A DNA stretch of 64,000 bases from Caballeronia mineralivorans PML1(12) (GTDB lineage: Bacteria > Pseudomonadota > Gammaproteobacteria > Burkholderiales > Burkholderiaceae): positions 89,094 to 153,093 of the forward strand of contig NZ_AEJF01000085.1 of assembly GCF_001028175.1 (NCBI RefSeq). The letters are read 5' to 3'. The notes beneath the pieces are model-generated. The model was not told the origin of the DNA. It made no database searches and saw only the letters and a list, made by a program, of their open reading frames with translations. Shown piece by piece: positions 16,746-26,047 of the stretch (position 1 is its first letter; each line of letters starts with the position of its first letter). The position numbers and the translations under genes were made by a program.

Positions 16746-17675
16746 TTAACCGCCGCTCACGCCTTGGGTGTTGACGTAAAGCGAGTACAGGCCGTGACTC
16801 GCTGCCATGAACAAGCGGTTGCGATAACGGCCGCCAAAACACACATTGGCGCAACGCTCGGGCAGCGCGATATGTCCCATGGCTTCACCCTGCGGCGTGA
16901 AGATCCTGACGCCGTCCAGCTCGTCGCTGCCCATGCCCCAGCCGCACCACAGGTTGCCGTGCACATCCACGCGAAAACCGTCAGGCGTGCCCTGCTCCGC
17001 ATCGATCAGCTCGCGCTGGTTCGTCAGCGTATGGCCATCGCTTGCGACATCGAAGGCGAGGATCTTGCGCGGCGTCGCGCGCGAATCGACGATATAAAGC
17101 ACCGACTCGTCCGGTGAAAACGCCAGTCCGTTCGGGCCAATAAGCGTGTCGACCATCATCGTGATCTCGCCGCTCTTGCCATCCACGCGATACACCGCCG
17201 GCTTCAGCAACGACTCCTTGTGCTCGCCTTCATAGAAGCCGTCGATACCGAAGGTCGGGTCACTGAACCAGATGGAGCCATCGGATTTAACGATCACGTC
17301 GTTCGGTGAATTGAGCGGCTTGCCGTTGTACTGATCGGCAAGCACGGTGATCGAACCGTCGTATTCGGTGCGCGTCACGCGACGCGTGAGATGCTCACAG
17401 GTGACGAGCCGTCCTTCGCGGTCGCGCGTGTTGCCATTGGCATTGTTCGAGGGCTTGCGGAACGTGCGGACCTCGCCCGTTTCTTCGTCCCAGCGCAGCA
17501 TGCGGTTGTTCGGGATGTCGCTCCATACCAGCGTGCGGCTATCGCCAAACCAGACCGGGCCCTCCGACCAGCGAGCCCCCTGGTACAAACATTCAACCGA
17601 TGCCATGCCGACACGCAACGCGTTAAAACGCGGATCGAGTACACGGACAGCGGGATCGGGATAACGGCGCTCCAT
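16746..17675 (-). CDS. SMP-30/gluconolactonase family lactonase
   Basis: A 309-residue six-bladed beta-propeller lactonase that hydrolyses sugar lactones to acids using a divalent metal. GARWSEGPVWF carries the metal-binding Glu, SNNANGNTRDREGRLVTCEH the Asn/Asp loop, NSPNDVIVKSDGSIWFSDP the second Asn-Asp site, and TPDGFRVDVHGNLW the third Asp. No signal peptide, so cytosolic. AAGGAGATG lies just upstream of the ATG. It is 29 bp downstream of the KGSA dehydrogenase gene, so the two form an operon for sugar-acid or non-phosphorylative aldose breakdown. Confidence 0.92.
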   Translation of the reverse strand: MERRYPDPAVRVLDPRFNALRVGMASVECLYQGARWSEGPVWFGDSRTLVWSDIPNNRMLRWDEETGEVRTFRKPSNNANGNTRDREGRLVTCEHLTRRVTRTEYDGSITVLADQYNGKPLNSPNDVIVKSDGSIWFSDPTFGIDGFYEGEHKESLLKPAVYRVDGKSGEITMMVDTLIGPNGLAFSPDESVLYIVDSRATPRKILAFDVASDGHTLTNQRELIDAEQGTPDGFRVDVHGNLWCGWGMGSDELDGVRIFTPQGEAMGHIALPERCANVCFGGRYRNRLFMAASHGLYSLYVNTQGVSGG

Positions 17676-17704
17676 CTGTTTTCATCTCCTTGTTGGATTC
17701 AACT

Positions 17705-19282
17705 TTAGTTGGGTCCGAGCTCACCATCGCGCAGACGCCACAGGCTTAGCGGATTGTCGTCCTGAAGGGCCAGCGGCAACAATGCCGACGGTAGGTCCTG
17801 ATAACACACCGGACGCAGGAATCGTTCGATCGCCATCGCACCGACCGATGTCGCGCGGCTATCGGAGGTGGCGGGATACGGACCGCCATGCACCATGGCA
17901 TACGATACTTCAACGCCCGTCGGAAAGCCGTTTGCCAGAATCCGCCCGGCCTTGCGTTCGAGGATGGGCAAGAGGCGGCGTGCCAGCGAAACGTCGTCGC
18001 TTTCCATTTGCAGCGTCGCCGTCAACTGGCCTTCAATGCGCTTCGAGAGGTCAAGCATCTCATCTTCGCTCCGGCAAATCACGATCAGTGACGTAGGTCC
18101 AAAAATCTCGTCTTCGAGTTGCGGCGTGTCGAGGAATTTCTCGGCGCTGACGGTATAAAGCGCGGGCAACGCGGAACATGACGCATCGGATTCGGCCCCG
18201 GTCGCGACCCGCTCGACGCCCGACTGAACGCGCCGCGCGATGCCCTCCTCATAGGCCGTAGCGATACCCGGGGTCAGCATCGTCTGAGCGCCTTTCTTTT
18301 CGAATGCGCTCACCGCGTAGTCAATAAACGCTTGCAGATGCGGCCCTTCCAGCGCCAGCACGAGACCTGGATTCGTACAGAACTGGCCGACCCCGAGCGT
18401 CACCGAATCGACGAAACCATTTGCCAGCGATTCAGCCCGCGCCGCCAACGCGCCCGGCAGCACGAAGAGCGGGTTGATGCTGCTCATCTCGGCGAACACG
18501 GGAATCGGCTCGCGCCTTTTAGCCGCGATCTCTATCAACGCAAGACCGCCCCGCCGAGAGCCCGTGAAGCCCACCGACTTGATCGCGGGATGCGCCACCA
18601 GCGCTTCGCCTATGGCGTTGCCCGCGCCGACTACCAGCGAAAACACGCCTTCAGGCAAACCTGAATCGGCCACTGCTTTTTGAATGGCGCGCCCAACCAG
18701 CTCCGAGGTGCCAAGATGCGCGGGATGCGACTTCACGACCACCGGGCAGCCAGCGGCGAGCGCCGCAGCCGTGTCGCCACCGGCGACCGAAAACGCCAGC
18801 GGAAAATTGCTGGCGCCAAACACGGCAACCGGTCCAACGGGAATCTTCTGCAAGCGCAAGTCGGGACGCGGCAAGGGCTTGCGTTCGGGCTGCGCTGAAT
18901 CGAGCGTGGCGGCAAGCCAGCGGCCCTCACGCACGAGCGACGCGAACAGTTTCAGTTGCCCAACCGTACGGGCACGCTCGCCTTCGAGCCGCGCTTTCGG
19001 CAACGCGGATTCGGCTTGTGCGCGTTCGATCAGCGTACCGCCGAGTCCAACGATGTTCTCCGCAATCGCTTCCAGAAACTGCGCCCGCGTTTCGAGCGGT
19101 GCAAGCCGATAAGTATCGAACGCCTGCTCGGCCAGATCGGCCGCACGGGCAACTTCCTTCGCGCCGCCACCGCCGAAAGCGGGCCGCAGGTCGACGCCGC
19201 GCGCCGGATCGAAGGCATGCAGCGTGGCATCTTTCCCGCGCACCGCCGTGGCACCGATCAACATTTCTCCGGTGATCTGCAT
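17705..19282 (-). CDS. Alpha-ketoglutarate semialdehyde dehydrogenase
   Basis: A 525-residue aldehyde dehydrogenase oxidising 2,5-dioxopentanoate to 2-oxoglutarate with NAD(P)+, the final step of arabinose, xylose, glucarate and hydroxyproline pathways. [16 protein letters not shown] at the N-terminus and [40 protein letters not shown] are typical of this subfamily. The catalytic Glu is in FAEMSSINP and the catalytic Cys in [17 protein letters not shown] precedes the ATG at 19280-19282. Followed by a lactonase gene. No dehydratase, the usual third pathway enzyme, is present in the window. Confidence 0.92.
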   Translation of the reverse strand: MQITGEMLIGATAVRGKDATLHAFDPARGVDLRPAFGGGGAKEVARAADLAEQAFDTYRLAPLETRAQFLEAIAENIVGLGGTLIERAQAESALPKARLEGERARTVGQLKLFASLVREGRWLAATLDSAQPERKPLPRPDLRLQKIPVGPVAVFGASNFPLAFSVAGGDTAAALAAGCPVVVKSHPAHLGTSELVGRAIQKAVADSGLPEGVFSLVVGAGNAIGEALVAHPAIKSVGFTGSRRGGLALIEIAAKRREPIPVFAEMSSINPLFVLPGALAARAESLANGFVDSVTLGVGQFCTNPGLVLALEGPHLQAFIDYAVSAFEKKGAQTMLTPGIATAYEEGIARRVQSGVERVATGAESDASCSALPALYTVSAEKFLDTPQLEDEIFGPTSLIVICRSEDEMLDLSKRIEGQLTATLQMESDDVSLARRLLPILERKAGRILANGFPTGVEVSYAMVHGGPYPATSDSRATSVGAMAIERFLRPVCYQDLPSALLPLALQDDNPLSLWRLRDGELGPN

Positions 19283-19427
19283 GTGAACTCTCCTGAAAGC
19301 AGCGCGTCTCGCAGGCAGCGATCTACGCGGTGAGTGACAAAAACAAACCGGGCTACACGAGGCGCAAAAGACCCCGCTTTTTGCCGTGGACTGCCGTTTC
19401 GCATGGAAAGTTTCAGGCTGGGAGCCC

Positions 19428-20234
19428 TCATGATGCGCGACCGGTATGACGATACGGCGCGATCCATCCCAGGCCGTCGGAGGTGCCCGCGCGCGGCCGG
19501 TACTCGCAGCCGATCCAGCCGCTATAACCCAGAGAATCGATGAGATCGAACAGGTACGGATAATTCACTTCGCCCGTATCGGGCTCGTTCCGGTACGGCA
19601 CGCCCGCAATCTGGATATGGCCGATACCCGCATTGCGCCGTTTCATGTCGCGGCGAAGCTTGACGGCGAGATCGCCTTCCACGATCTGGCAGTGGTAACA
19701 ATCGAACTGGACTTGCAGGTTTGGCGCGCCGATCTCTTCGCAGATAGCTTGCGCCTCATCCTGCCGGTTTAGAAAGAAACCGGGCATATCGCGCGTATTG
19801 ATCGGTTCGATCACAATGGTGACGCGCGCCGCCCGCGCCATGCTCGCGGCCAGCGCGAGATTCTTCATATACACGTCGCGATGCAGTTCACGCGATTGCT
19901 GCGGTCCGATCAATCCCGCCATCACATGCAACCGGTCGTTGCCCAGCGCCGCGGCATAGTCGAGCGCAATCTCGATACTGCGCCTGAACTCTTCCTCGCG
20001 TCCCGGCAGCGAAGCGAGACCGCGTTCGCCACCGGTCCAGTCGCCCGGCGGCGCGTTGAAGAGCACCTGCTTCAAGCCGTTATCCACTAGCTGGGCCTTG
20101 ATCTCGGGCGGCGGAAATTCATAGGGAAACAGGAATTCGACCGCCCTAAAACCGTCACGCGCCGCCGCGCCGAAACGATCGAGGAACGCGTGCTCGTTGT
20201 ACATCATCGTGAGGTTGGCGGCGAAGCGGGGCAT
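19428..20234 (-). CDS. hyi: Hydroxypyruvate isomerase family protein
   Basis: A 268-residue TIM-barrel isomerase of the Hyi/OtnI type, interconverting hydroxypyruvate and tartronate semialdehyde, or 2-oxotetronate isomers. [21 protein letters not shown] is the classic start; [17 protein letters not shown] contains the metal-binding Glu, [15 protein letters not shown] the Asp and His, and [21 protein letters not shown] the second His and base. AGGAGGTTCACC is an ideal ribosome site. It lies 145 bp upstream of the KGSA dehydrogenase, same strand, suggesting a common sugar-acid theme. No glyoxylate carboligase or tartronate reductase adjoins it. Confidence 0.9.
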   Translation of the reverse strand: MPRFAANLTMMYNEHAFLDRFGAAARDGFRAVEFLFPYEFPPPEIKAQLVDNGLKQVLFNAPPGDWTGGERGLASLPGREEEFRRSIEIALDYAAALGNDRLHVMAGLIGPQQSRELHRDVYMKNLALAASMARAARVTIVIEPINTRDMPGFFLNRQDEAQAICEEIGAPNLQVQFDCYHCQIVEGDLAVKLRRDMKRRNAGIGHIQIAGVPYRNEPDTGEVNYPYLFDLIDSLGYSGWIGCEYRPRAGTSDGLGWIAPYRHTGRAS

Positions 20235-20431
20235 GGTGAACCTCCTGCTGGTCAGGGCAATGCCCAGACGCTGTCACTCAGGCGGATGAGGTCGCGGGTG
20301 GACATCGCCGGAGCGGTGCGCAAGACCGGGTGCGCAACTCTCGCGCCCGGTTGTCGCGCTGCCCGTTGCCCCCTTTCAAAACGATGATATTCGCGGACCC
20401 AGCGCCCGGGAATGATCGGTAAAAACCCTCG

Positions 20432-20770
20432 TCACGGCGAGACGGGATGGTCGATCAGCGCGAAGGCATTGCGAATTTCCGATATATTTTTCGGGCGCAC
20501 GACCCGCGCGAGTTCGACGCCGTTGTCCAGGAAGATCAGCGTGGGCCAGAGTTTGATCCGGAAAGACCGGCCTAGCGGCCGGCCGCTGCCGTCCTCGATC
20601 TTCAGATGCCTGACGTCCGCGTGATCCTGGAAAACCTCCGCAATCAGCGGCTGTGCAGCGCGGCAATAGCCGCACCAGGAGGTGCCGAACTCGATCACGG
20701 TCGGTCCCTGCAATGCATCGATATCCGCACGCGGCGGCGCCGTCCGTGCGAATTCCGTGGTCATCGGCAT
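20432..20770 (-). CDS. Thioredoxin-family protein
   Basis: 112 residues. VIEFGTSWCGYCRAAQPLI has the redox pair CGYC (not the canonical CGPC), and LWPTLIFLDNG supplies the cis-Pro. No signal peptide, so a cytosolic thiol-disulfide carrier. The Tyr in the active site suggests a less reducing potential than thioredoxin 1. AGGAGAAAAAGC lies before the ATG. It is divergent from nothing obvious and precedes a 197-bp gap before hyi. Confidence 0.92.
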   Translation of the reverse strand: MPMTTEFARTAPPRADIDALQGPTVIEFGTSWCGYCRAAQPLIAEVFQDHADVRHLKIEDGSGRPLGRSFRIKLWPTLIFLDNGVELARVVRPKNISEIRNAFALIDHPVSP

Positions 20771-20896
20771 TAGCTTTTTCTCCTCGAAGCGGAATTCCAG
20801 CCATTCTATTCAGCAACGGCCTGACGCGCTTGACGTGACCTTTGCACGATCGTGGCGAACCGGCAAGCGTCTTGCGTGCAGAAGACTCAGCGTTGC

Positions 20897-21427
20897 CTAG
20901 AACTGCCCGAACCCTGTCAGCCCGATCAGGCTGCCCGCGGCCAGCAACCATAGCGGATGCAGCTTCGTCTTGAACGACAGCCACGCAATAACCGCCGTGA
21001 TGGCCGTGAGTACCCATTGGGTGTCCGACGCTTCGGCAATCAACGCCGCGCTCGCCGCGACCAGGCCTGCTGTCATCGGGACGAGGCCGAGTTGGACAAA
21101 TCGTCGCCACGGATGCGCCTTGAAGCGCTCCCAGGCGTGCGTCGCGGCAACGGTCACAACCGACGACGGACCGAACTTTGCAATGGACGTCACGATCACG
21201 CCCGGCCAACCGGCCACGTGCCAGCCGACCAGCGTCACGATCATCATGTTCGGTCCGGGCGCCGCTTGCGCTAACGCGAACAACGCGGAGAAATCCGCCT
21301 TCGACATCCACTGATGGACCTCGACCACCTGCCGCTGCATCTCGGGCAGGATAGTATTGCCGCCACCGAATGCGAGCAGCGAAAGCTGGCTGAAAATGGC
21401 TGCAAGCGAAACGAGATCATGATTCAT
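20897..21427 (-). CDS. chrA: Chromate transporter, second half-size subunit
   Basis: 176 residues, one CHR domain. LSLLAFGGGNTILPEMQRQVV is the conserved CHR start, AQAAPGPNMMIVTLVGWHVAGWPG the signature, and four to six membrane segments follow. It begins 5 bp after the stop of another half-size CHR gene, so the two make a heteromeric short-chain ChrA system exporting chromate by proton antiport. The ATG at 21425-21427 follows GGTGAG. Other anions have been suggested for this family; chromate resistance is not proven by sequence. Confidence 0.9.
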   Translation of the reverse strand: MNHDLVSLAAIFSQLSLLAFGGGNTILPEMQRQVVEVHQWMSKADFSALFALAQAAPGPNMMIVTLVGWHVAGWPGVIVTSIAKFGPSSVVTVAATHAWERFKAHPWRRFVQLGLVPMTAGLVAASAALIAEASDTQWVLTAITAVIAWLSFKTKLHPLWLLAAGSLIGLTGFGQF

Positions 21428-21432
21428 CGCAC

Positions 21433-22005
21433 TCACCGCTGCACCTCCCGGTTCACCTTCGACGCGATGAAAATCGACACCGGCGTGAGCACGAGCATGA
21501 CCGGCAACAAGGGCAGGCGCAGCAGCGCGATCGCGACGAACGCCAGCGCTGCGATGAGCGCCATCCACAGTTTGCGACGCAGGGGCCACGCCACTTTGAT
21601 CGCCATCGACACCAGCAAACCTGCCGCAGCAGCAGCCAGTCCCGCGAATAAATGACGGATGTGCGGGTCCTGGTGAGTGCGCTGATACAGCACCCCGAGT
21701 CCGATCACGATCAGCGAAGGCCCGCCGATCAGCCCGAGCAAACCAGCCAGCGCGCCCGCTAGGCCGCGAAATTTCATGCCGACCGCAACCGAGAGGTTGA
21801 TCACGTTGCCGCCCGGCAGAAACTGGCACAGGCCGAGCAGATCGGTGAATTCGTCGGGGCTGAGCCACTTGCGCCGCTCGACGAGCTCGCGCCGTGCGAG
21901 CGGCAGCGCGCCGCCGAACGCAGTCAGTCCGAGCGTCAGGAAACCGATGAAAATTTCCGCGACAGTGGGCGGAGCGAGCGGCTCTTGCAAGACATGTTCA
22001 TGCAT
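21433..22005 (-). CDS. chrA: Chromate transporter, first half-size subunit
   Basis: 190 residues, one CHR domain with LTLGLTAFGGALPLARRELVERRKWLS, GLCQFLPGGNVINLSVAVGMKFRGLAGA and five or six hydrophobic helices. QFLPGG replaces the more usual QxxPGP motif. The paired second half starts 5 bp downstream. The start ATG at 22003-22005 has no evident Shine-Dalgarno. Opposite membrane orientation of the two halves is typical for paired short ChrA proteins. Confidence 0.88.
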   Translation of the reverse strand: MHEHVLQEPLAPPTVAEIFIGFLTLGLTAFGGALPLARRELVERRKWLSPDEFTDLLGLCQFLPGGNVINLSVAVGMKFRGLAGALAGLLGLIGGPSLIVIGLGVLYQRTHQDPHIRHLFAGLAAAAAGLLVSMAIKVAWPLRRKLWMALIAALAFVAIALLRLPLLPVMLVLTPVSIFIASKVNREVQR

Positions 22006-22151
22006 GGTTCGGCGAACGTTGCTTTTGGAAAGCGCAAAGCGTAACGCTTTATGGCTGCTGCTTCAAAGCATTGAACCTGGCATGGGGATTCTTTTAAGCG
22101 ACGAGATGCTATGCCGGCATCCATCCCGTCGTCATCATCGCCGGTTTCGTC

Positions 22152-23099
22152 TTACGAAGCCTTCACGCCGCCACGTTCGCGACGCGATTCGTAAGCTTTC
22201 AAATGCGTGTAGGCCGTCGAGAGGATCGGCGTTTCTACCGCGCCTTGTGCGCCTTTGGCACGCGCGATCAGATCGCCCACGACATGGTCCGCTTCGATCC
22301 GCGCGCCGTTTTCCAGATCGCGCAGCATAGACGCGGTGATCGTGGAGCCGGTCTCGGTGAACATCGCGCGGGCGCGCGCGACGGCCGCTTCTCCCGGCGT
22401 AAAACCGTTTGCCGCTGCGATTGCGCGGGTTTCATCGAAGAGATCGAGAATCAGTCTCTGTCCGCCCGGTGCCGCGATGATGTCGCCGACCGGCGCACGC
22501 ATCAGGCACGTGCCGGCCGCGAGCGTCGCGAGGAACACCCACTTTTCCCACATCGACTGGATGATGTCGGGACTGGCGACGGCATCGAAATTCGCGCCCG
22601 ACAACTGCGCCGAGATGGCTTCGATGCGCGCCGGGATGCCGCCGGCACGCTCGCCGAACGCCATGGAATGCACGTTGTTCAAGTGAACGACCGTGCCGTC
22701 CGCGTCCAGCGTCACGGCTGCGATGCACTGCCCGCCGAGCACGCGGTCCGCGCCGAATTGCGCTTCGAGCACGTCCAGGTGATGCATGCCGTTGAGCATC
22801 GGCAGGATGGCGGTGTTGGGTCCGACCGACGTTTTTATCGACTCGATTGCGCCGTCAAGATCGTAAGCCTTGCAACTGAGCAGGATCAGGTCAAACGGCT
22901 CGCGCACGTCTTTCGCCAGTACGACGGGCGATTTTGCTATCGACAGATCGCCGTTCGGGCTGCGTATGTTGAGGCCCGTTTGCGCCAGTTGCGCGGCACG
23001 CCGTTCACGCACGAGAAACGTCACGTCGCGGCCGGCGTCGAGTAACCGCCCGCCGAAGTAGCCGCCTATCGCACCTGCACCCACCACCAGAATCCGCAT
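22152..23099 (-). CDS. Ketopantoate reductase family protein
   Basis: A 315-residue NADPH-dependent dehydrogenase of the ApbA/PanE fold. ILVVGAGAIGGYFGGRLLDAG is the Rossmann motif, LSCKAYDLDGAI carries the conserved Lys, MLNGMHHLDVLEAQFG the Asn of the active site, and WEKWVFLATLAAGTCL the helical C-domain with a second Lys. Family role: 2-dehydropantoate to pantoate in CoA synthesis. Burkholderia carry several paralogues, so this may act on other 2-ketoacids. AAGGAGCAGGAC precedes the ATG. Confidence 0.9.
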   Translation of the reverse strand: MRILVVGAGAIGGYFGGRLLDAGRDVTFLVRERRAAQLAQTGLNIRSPNGDLSIAKSPVVLAKDVREPFDLILLSCKAYDLDGAIESIKTSVGPNTAILPMLNGMHHLDVLEAQFGADRVLGGQCIAAVTLDADGTVVHLNNVHSMAFGERAGGIPARIEAISAQLSGANFDAVASPDIIQSMWEKWVFLATLAAGTCLMRAPVGDIIAAPGGQRLILDLFDETRAIAAANGFTPGEAAVARARAMFTETGSTITASMLRDLENGARIEADHVVGDLIARAKGAQGAVETPILSTAYTHLKAYESRRERGGVKAS

Positions 23100-23179
23100 G
23101 TCCTGCTCCTTGCATTTAGTCTGATAAGAACACCCGGCGCGAGTAGCGCCGGCGCCGCCTTGTTTAAGCCTGCCTTGAT

Positions 23180-23527
23180 TTACGCTTGCCAGACGCCGTA
23201 CCCGGCTTCTCGCAAGCCGATTGCCAATTCCACTTCCATCTCCCGCGCGCCTTCGTACGGCATCGGGTTATACAGTTCGTAGAGCCGCGGCAACAGGCGC
23301 AGCCCGAATTCCCGCGCATACCGGTTCGACTGGATGCCGGCCTTGTGTTTGTCGAAACGAACGTCCGGATCGATGCCCGTCATGCCCACGTACACGAACG
23401 GCATGCCCAGCACGTAATCCGGATTCGCGCGCCGGAAACGCGCTTCGTTCCAGACCGTATCGGCGAGTTCGATCACGTAGACGTGGTAATGGTGGGACTT
23501 TGGGTGAGTCTTCTTCCGAAGCGCCAT
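23180..23527 (-). CDS. GIY-YIG-like small protein
   Basis: 115 residues. HVYVIELADTVW and MPFVYVGMTGIDPDVRFDKHKAG match the GIY-YIG order, with YVI and YVG in place of GIY and YIG, then a conserved Arg (RFDKH), and a late Glu (GAREMEVELAIGLREAGYGVWQA). This resembles UvrC/UPF0213-type domains. It could be a nuclease, but the substitutions leave catalysis uncertain. AGGAG at 23542-23547 lies far upstream; AGGGC is nearer. It sits alone with a 7-bp GC hairpin (23134-23152) after it. Confidence 0.75.
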   Translation of the reverse strand: MALRKKTHPKSHHYHVYVIELADTVWNEARFRRANPDYVLGMPFVYVGMTGIDPDVRFDKHKAGIQSNRYAREFGLRLLPRLYELYNPMPYEGAREMEVELAIGLREAGYGVWQA

Positions 23528-23894
23528 GCGGTTGCCCTGTTTTTTCTCCTGGTCGAAGCGAGTCGCGCCACGCCTGAAACGGGCTGCGGACGCTCATTCT
23601 AGACCGGCGCCGAATGTGCTGCCCGCGCGCTGCCCGGTCGTGCGCAAGCGCGCGATGTCTGCCAGCCCCGTGTCAAAGTGGTAATCTCGCTCCGTCTGCG
23701 CGTTCCGCGCGGCGTTCACGCGAGGAAGCCAGCCGGGCCGCGGAAACGCGTGTTTTCCGTGCGGCTTTTGCCAGCGTTTCCTCGCGCGAAAGCCTGTCTG
23801 GAACGCCGTCGCGGGCACCGCCCCAATTGACAAATCGCATCCGTCGCGTGTGCTGCCACGAGCCCGCCCGCGCTTCGGTCATTCGGAGAGAAAC

Positions 23895-25301
23895 ATGAGC
23901 AAACAAGCAATCGGCGTTGTCGGCCTCGCCGTCATGGGACGCAACCTGGCGTTGAACATCGAGAGCCGCGGGCATGCGGTTTCCGTGTACAACCGCAGCC
24001 GCGAGAAAACCGACGACCTGATGGCCGAGCATCCCGACAAGAAGCTTGTGCCTTCGTACACGCTGGAAGAATTCGTCGAATCTCTCGAAAAACCGCGCCG
24101 CATCCTGCTGATGGTGAAGGCCGGCCAGGGCACCGACGCCACCATCGACTCGCTGCGTCCGCTGCTCGACAAGGGCGACATCCTGATCGACGGCGGCAAC
24201 ACCCATTTCACCGATACCATCCGCCGCAACACCGACCTCGCGAAGTCGGGGCTGCACTTCATCGGCACGGGTGTGTCGGGTGGTGAAGAAGGCGCGTTGA
24301 AAGGTCCGTCGATCATGCCGGGCGGCCAGAAGGAAGCGTACGACCTGGTAGCCCCGATCCTCACCGAGATCGCCGCGAAAGCGCCGGATGGCGAGCCGTG
24401 CGTGGCGTACATGGGCCCGGATGGCGCGGGACATTACGTGAAGATGGTGCACAACGGGATCGAGTACGGCGACATGCAGTTGATCGCCGAAAGCTACGAC
24501 GTGCTGAAGCGCGTGGCAGGCTTGACGAATGAAGAGCTGGGAAAAGTTTATGTCGAGTGGAACAAGGGTGAACTGGATAGTTACCTGATCGAGATCACCT
24601 CGAAGATTTTCTCGAAGAAGGACGAGGAAACGGGCAAGTATCTCGTTGATGTGATTCTCGACCGCGCCGCGCAAAAAGGCACGGGCAAGTGGACGAGCCA
24701 GAACGCGCTTGATCTCGGCGCACCGCTGCCGCTGATTACGGAAGCCGTGTTTGCGCGCGTGCTGTCTTCGCTCAAGGATCAGCGCGTTGAGGCGAGCAAG
24801 CAGTTGACGGGACCTTCGCCGAAGTTCGATGGTGACCGCGATGCGTTCGTGGAAGCCGTGCGACGTGCGTTGTTCCTGAGCAAGATTGTTTCGTATGCAC
24901 AAGGGTTTGCGCAGTTGCGCGCGGCGTCGGAGGAGTACAAGTGGGATCTGCAGTATGGGCAGATCGCGAAGATCTTCCGGGCGGGTTGCATCATTCGTGC
25001 GGGCTTTTTGCAGAAGATCACGGACGCGTATAAGACCAACGCCGACTTGCATAACTTGCTGCTCGATCCGTATTTCAGCGACATCGCGACGAAGTATCAG
25101 GGCGCGTTGCGGGATGTGGTCGTGGCGGCGGTGAAGGCAGGTGTGCCGGTGCCGGCGTTCTCGTCGGCGGTGGCTTATTACGATAGTTACCGGTCGGAAA
25201 CGCTGCCGGCTAATCTGGTGCAGGCGCAGCGCGATTTCTTCGGTGCGCATACGTTCGAACGCGTGGACAAGAAGGGAAGTTTCCACGCGGATTGGTCGTA
25301 A
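23895..25301 (+). CDS. gnd: 6-phosphogluconate dehydrogenase, decarboxylating
   Basis: 468 residues, the standard length of the long-chain enzyme. It converts 6-phosphogluconate to ribulose 5-phosphate, CO2 and NADPH in the pentose phosphate pathway. [30 protein letters not shown] binds [43 protein letters not shown] (catalytic Lys) and [12 protein letters not shown] are family signatures. GGAGAG lies upstream of the ATG at 23895. A rho-independent terminator follows. Monocistronic. Confidence 0.97.
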   Translation: MSKQAIGVVGLAVMGRNLALNIESRGHAVSVYNRSREKTDDLMAEHPDKKLVPSYTLEEFVESLEKPRRILLMVKAGQGTDATIDSLRPLLDKGDILIDGGNTHFTDTIRRNTDLAKSGLHFIGTGVSGGEEGALKGPSIMPGGQKEAYDLVAPILTEIAAKAPDGEPCVAYMGPDGAGHYVKMVHNGIEYGDMQLIAESYDVLKRVAGLTNEELGKVYVEWNKGELDSYLIEITSKIFSKKDEETGKYLVDVILDRAAQKGTGKWTSQNALDLGAPLPLITEAVFARVLSSLKDQRVEASKQLTGPSPKFDGDRDAFVEAVRRALFLSKIVSYAQGFAQLRAASEEYKWDLQYGQIAKIFRAGCIIRAGFLQKITDAYKTNADLHNLLLDPYFSDIATKYQGALRDVVVAAVKAGVPVPAFSSAVAYYDSYRSETLPANLVQAQRDFFGAHTFERVDKKGSFHADWS

Positions 25302-25336
25302 GTCGCTGAGAGGCGAGCGGTGTTTTAGGTAGTTTG

Positions 25337-25362
25337 CGCCGACGCTTTAGCGTCGGCGTTTT
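25337..25362 (+). terminator. Rho-independent terminator of gnd
   Basis: CGCCGACGC (25337-25345), TTTA loop, GCGTCGGCG (25350-25358), then TTTTC. Nine perfect pairs and a U-run, 36 bp after the gnd stop codon. Confidence 0.9.
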
Positions 25363-25477
25363 CATTTTCCTTGAGTCGAATTATCAAATTTTGTCGCGGC
25401 GAATTTTTCCACAAGTCGAATAACCGTCTTTGCCACTATCCTTTCCTGTCGATGGACAACAGAATCGCGGGAAGACC

Positions 25478-26047
25478 ATGGCAACAACGCTGTCAGCATT
25501 AAATCGGGAATCGGAGTTGAGCTACGCTTACCTCCATGCCATTGCATCCCATGCGGGCGTCAACTGCAAGACGAGCAACCGACACGACGACAATGCCGGG
25601 ATCGATGCCGTGCTCACCGGTTGGGAGCCGTTTCCGAATGGCGGCTGCCTGACCGAAGTCGACGTCAAGGTCCAGTTGAAGGCAAGCGTCAAGACACCGT
25701 TCGACGACGGCGAATCACTGTCCTATTTCCTGTTCGGGACCCAGCAATACGACGATTTGCGCCGTGTAACGCACGCGTCGCCGCAGATACTGGCCGTGTT
25801 GTTCCTGCCGCCGAAAGCGGAAGACTGGCTAACACACTCACAGGAGCAGCTCGTGCTGCGAAAATGCGCGTACTGGGTCAGTCTGCGCGGCGCTCCACCA
25901 ACCAACAACCACGCAGGCGTCACGGTAAGAATTCCAAAGAACCAAGTGTTCGACGGAGCGGGTCTCATGCAACTCATGGCGAGCATCTCGCGCCACGAAA
26001 TTCCTGCTTATCGAGCGCTTGCTCATCGGGTTCCTCATGGCGCTTAA
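25478..26047 (+). CDS. DUF4365 domain protein (PD-(D/E)XK nuclease-like)
   Basis: 189 residues matching the DUF4365 pattern: an N-terminal helix with Glu (NRESELSYAYLHAIA), DDNAGIDAVL with Asp43, and TEVDVKVQLKAS with Gln66-x-Lys68. This order resembles a PD-(D/E)XK nuclease core. LSYFLFGTQQYDDLR, ILAVLFLPPKAEDWL and CAYWVSLRGAP follow, all typical. The ATG at 25478 has GGGAAG just upstream. The next gene starts 11 bp before this stop, so the two are translationally coupled. Proteins of this type occur in accessory and defence islands. Function unproven. Confidence 0.8.
   Translation: MATTLSALNRESELSYAYLHAIASHAGVNCKTSNRHDDNAGIDAVLTGWEPFPNGGCLTEVDVKVQLKASVKTPFDDGESLSYFLFGTQQYDDLRRVTHASPQILAVLFLPPKAEDWLTHSQEQLVLRKCAYWVSLRGAPPTNNHAGVTVRIPKNQVFDGAGLMQLMASISRHEIPAYRALAHRVPHGA

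Noticed and set aside
20897..21868. A 323-residue start for the second chromate transporter subunit
   Set aside because: The added N-terminus is an Arg-rich shadow of the upstream subunit; the ATG at 21427 fits the family.
23673..25286. 537-codon minus-strand open frame opposite gnd
   Set aside because: It mirrors the wobble pattern of gnd, is Arg/His-rich, and has no family motif; gnd on the plus strand is certain.
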